A stretch of DNA of 5,929 bases from Desulfobacterales bacterium (GTDB taxonomy: Bacteria; Desulfobacterota; Desulfobacteria; Desulfobacterales; SpSt-501), in contig JALOOS010000124.1 of NCBI GenBank assembly GCA_025454275.1, forward strand, positions 1-5,929, in the 5' to 3' direction. Below, in pieces: positions 4,971 to 5,929 of the stretch. The translations under genes were made by a program, and so were the position numbers. The notes beneath the pieces were generated by a model that was not told the DNA's origin, did no database searches, and saw only the letters and a program-made list of their open reading frames with translations. Positions within the stretch are counted from its first letter, which is position 1, and the number at the start of each line of letters is the position of its first letter.

Positions 4971-4990
4971 TGAGCGAAAGCTCATTATTA
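4965..4990 (+). promoter_or_regulatory. Perfect 11-bp inverted repeat over the -10/start of the DUF134-NifX promoter
   Basis: TAATAATGAGC (4965-4975) is followed by GAAA and then its exact reverse complement (4980-4990), 26 bp in all. The central 20 bp (4968-4987) read TAATG-N10-CATTA, matching the arm positions of the dyads at 3864 and 4916. It covers the -10 box and predicted start site and abuts the Shine-Dalgarno (GGAGG, 4991-4995). As RNA it would be a stem with a GNRA (GAAA) loop, but initiation near 4977 would leave out the 5' arm, so an operator is the better reading. Confidence 0.7.
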
Positions 4991-4999
4991 GGAGGCTCG

Positions 5000-5728
5000 A
5001 TGCCGCGCCCGAAAAAATGCCGAATGGTCGATGCCGCGCCGGGTGTGCGGTTTTTCAAACCTCAGGGCATTCCTGCCCGGGAGTTGGAGGAGGTCTACCT
5101 TTCGCTTGACGGCTACGAGGCGCTGCGGTTGGCTGACCGGGAAGGGCTCCGCCATGACGAGGCCGCCCGGAGGATGCAGGTGTCGCGCCAGACCTTCGGG
5201 CGGATCCTCTCCGCCGCGCACAAGGCGGTGGCGGATGCGATCGTAGAGGGGCTGGTGCTTCGAATCGAGGGCGGGGAGTATCGTGTGGCCGAAACCGAAA
5301 GCATGCCGAAAAGCACGCCGCCGGAGCAACTATCTAAAGGAGACGAGAACCCAATGAAAAAAATCGCGGTGAGCAGTGACGGCCCGACCCTTGATAGCGC
5401 CGTGGACCCCAGGTTCGGCCGGGCCGCGGGGTTTGTCATCATCGACGCGGAGACCATGGTCTTCGAATACGTCGAAAACGGCGCCTCCCAGGCGATGGCC
5501 CAGGGGGCCGGGATCCAGACCGCCGAGCTGATGGCGCAACACGGCGTGGGGGTCGTGCTCACGGGCTACGTGGGACCCAAGGCATTTCAGGCGCTTTCTG
5601 CGGTCGGCATCCGGGTCGGGCAGAACCTGGAAAATCTCACCGTGCGCGAGGCGGTGGAGCGTTATAAGAGCGGCCAGGTGGCAATAGCCGCCGCCCCGAA
5701 CCGCAGCGCGGCCGGAGGCCGGCCGTGA
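5000..5728 (+). CDS. DUF134 DNA-binding domain fused to a NifX/MTH1175-like cluster-binding domain
   Basis: This 242-aa protein starts at the ATG at 5000, after AGGAGG at 4990-4995. An upstream in-frame ATG at 4970 lies inside the operator palindrome and is rejected. Residues 1 to about 98 are DUF134: MPRPKKC, FFKPQGIP, YLSLDGYEALRLADREGL, an HTH with helix VSRQTFGRIL and the closing LRIEGGEYRVAE. A polar linker (about 99-117) joins residues 119 to about 230, a dinitrogenase iron-molybdenum-cofactor-binding (NifX/NifY/MTH1175) domain. That domain shows KKIAVSSDG, DPRFGRAAGFVIID, GAGIQTAELMAQHGVGVVLTGYVGPKAFQAL and TVREAVERYKSGQ. The family binds metal-sulfur clusters or cofactor precursors. 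The combination suggests a one-component regulator in which cluster binding alters DNA binding (inference). At the junction there is an internal ribosome-binding site and ATG, so a free NifX-like product is also possible. The stop overlaps the next gene's start. Confidence 0.9.
   Translation: MPRPKKCRMVDAAPGVRFFKPQGIPARELEEVYLSLDGYEALRLADREGLRHDEAARRMQVSRQTFGRILSAAHKAVADAIVEGLVLRIEGGEYRVAETESMPKSTPPEQLSKGDENPMKKIAVSSDGPTLDSAVDPRFGRAAGFVIIDAETMVFEYVENGASQAMAQGAGIQTAELMAQHGVGVVLTGYVGPKAFQALSAVGIRVGQNLENLTVREAVERYKSGQVAIAAAPNRSAAGGRP
5336..5356 (+). promoter_or_regulatory. Internal ribosome-binding site and in-frame ATG at the fusion junction
   Basis: AAAGGAG (5336-5342) precedes an in-frame ATG (5354-5356) by 11 nt. 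The residues from this ATG (MKKIAVSSDG) form the canonical N-terminus of a free-standing NifX/MTH1175-like protein, 124 aa long if started here. This is either a relic of two genes joined in frame or a working second start giving both fused and free products. Confidence 0.5.
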
Positions 5729-5929
5729 TCCTGGCCGTCGCCAGCGGCAAAGGGGGAACCGGCAAGACCACCGTCGCCGCTTCGTTGGCCTGGGTGTGGC
5801 CGCGGCCGGTAGCGGCCGTCGACCTGGACGTGGAGGAGCCGAACCTGCACCTCTTCCTTCAGCCGCAGATCGAGGGGAGCGAAACCGCCTCCATCGAGGT
5901 CCCGGTCGCGGACGAGTCCAAGTGCACCC
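5725..5929 (+). CDS. MinD/Mrp-like P-loop ATPase (probably with inserted ferredoxin domain), N-terminal part; runs off the right edge
   Basis: Sixty-eight codons are visible from a GTG start at 5725-5727. The GTG overlaps the preceding TGA in GTGA (4-nt overlap), with GGAGG at 5714-5718, so translation is coupled. The N-terminus ILAVASGKGGTGKTTVAASL carries the deviant Walker A (KGGTGKTT) of the MinD/ParA/Mrp class. AAVDLDVEEPNLHLFL (about 33-48) is the switch region typical of the MinD family with an inserted ferredoxin (COG1149). The last residues, VADESKCT, are where those proteins begin the first CxxCxxC ferredoxin motif, so the insert is predicted but lies outside the window. The stretch between Walker A and the second strand is slightly short (AWVWPRPV). 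Family members act as ATP-dependent carriers or assembly factors for Fe-S or mixed metal clusters; co-translation with the NifX-like domain suggests the two products work together. Confidence 0.9.
   Translation, partial: MILAVASGKGGTGKTTVAASLAWVWPRPVAAVDLDVEEPNLHLFLQPQIEGSETASIEVPVADESKCT

Noticed and set aside
4970..4999. Start of the DUF134-NifX protein at the ATG at 4970
   Set aside because: This ATG lies inside the 26-bp palindrome and upstream of the predicted transcript start. AGGAGG at 4990-4995 serves the ATG at 5000, which gives the family start MPRPKK.
1..5929. CRISPR array, tRNA, rRNA, transposase or nuclease/defence genes
   Set aside because: No regularly spaced repeats, cloverleaf, rRNA segment or mobile-element gene was seen. 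The coding content is regulatory and metal-cluster related.

Overview
The window reads as chromosomal DNA from a GC-rich anaerobic bacterium, most likely one of the sulfate- or metal-reducing Desulfobacterota (former Deltaproteobacteria). This is inferred from three things: DUF134, NifX-like, DUF5320 and MinD-with-ferredoxin genes lying together; a soluble PAS kinase next to a sigma-54 activator; and AT-rich promoter islands in otherwise GC-rich DNA. No taxonomic marker gene is present.

Layout. The left 3.7 kb is on the minus strand and is read right to left. A soluble sensor kinase with an N-terminal receiver (REC-PAS-HisKA-HATPase, 3669 to 2119) is followed 21 nt later by a sigma-54 enhancer-binding protein (PAS-PAS-AAA+-Fis HTH, 2097 to 382). 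After a non-coding gap of about 330 bp come the first 16 codons of a further response regulator (49 to 1). The right 2.0 kb is on the plus strand and holds two transcription units. The first encodes a DUF134 (UPF0251) HTH protein and a glycine-rich DUF5320 protein, and ends in a probable terminator. The second encodes a DUF134 domain fused in frame to a NifX/MTH1175-type cluster-binding domain. It overlaps by 4 nt the start of a MinD/Mrp-like P-loop ATPase that runs off the window.

Main observation. Both plus-strand units start from promoters with a perfect TTGACA -35 element and 17-bp spacing. Both promoters are bracketed by two copies of one dyad, TWATG-N10-CATWA. One copy ends 6 bp before the -35 box and the other covers the -10/start region. 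The copies are 53 bp apart at the first promoter and 52 bp apart at the second, close to five helical turns. This is a good candidate for an operator pair recognised by the DUF134 proteins themselves.

Working model (inference). The DUF134-NifX fusion would be a one-component sensor joining a DNA-binding domain to a metal-sulfur-cluster-binding domain. It and its unfused paralogue would repress both units through cooperative or looped binding, so that supply of the NifX-like and MinD/ferredoxin proteins follows cluster or metal status. The NifX-like and MinD-ferredoxin families also occur together in the orange-protein (ORP) loci of Desulfovibrio, which carry a sigma-54 activator too. The adjacent kinase and activator may therefore belong to the same physiology, although I found no convincing -24/-12 promoter in this window.
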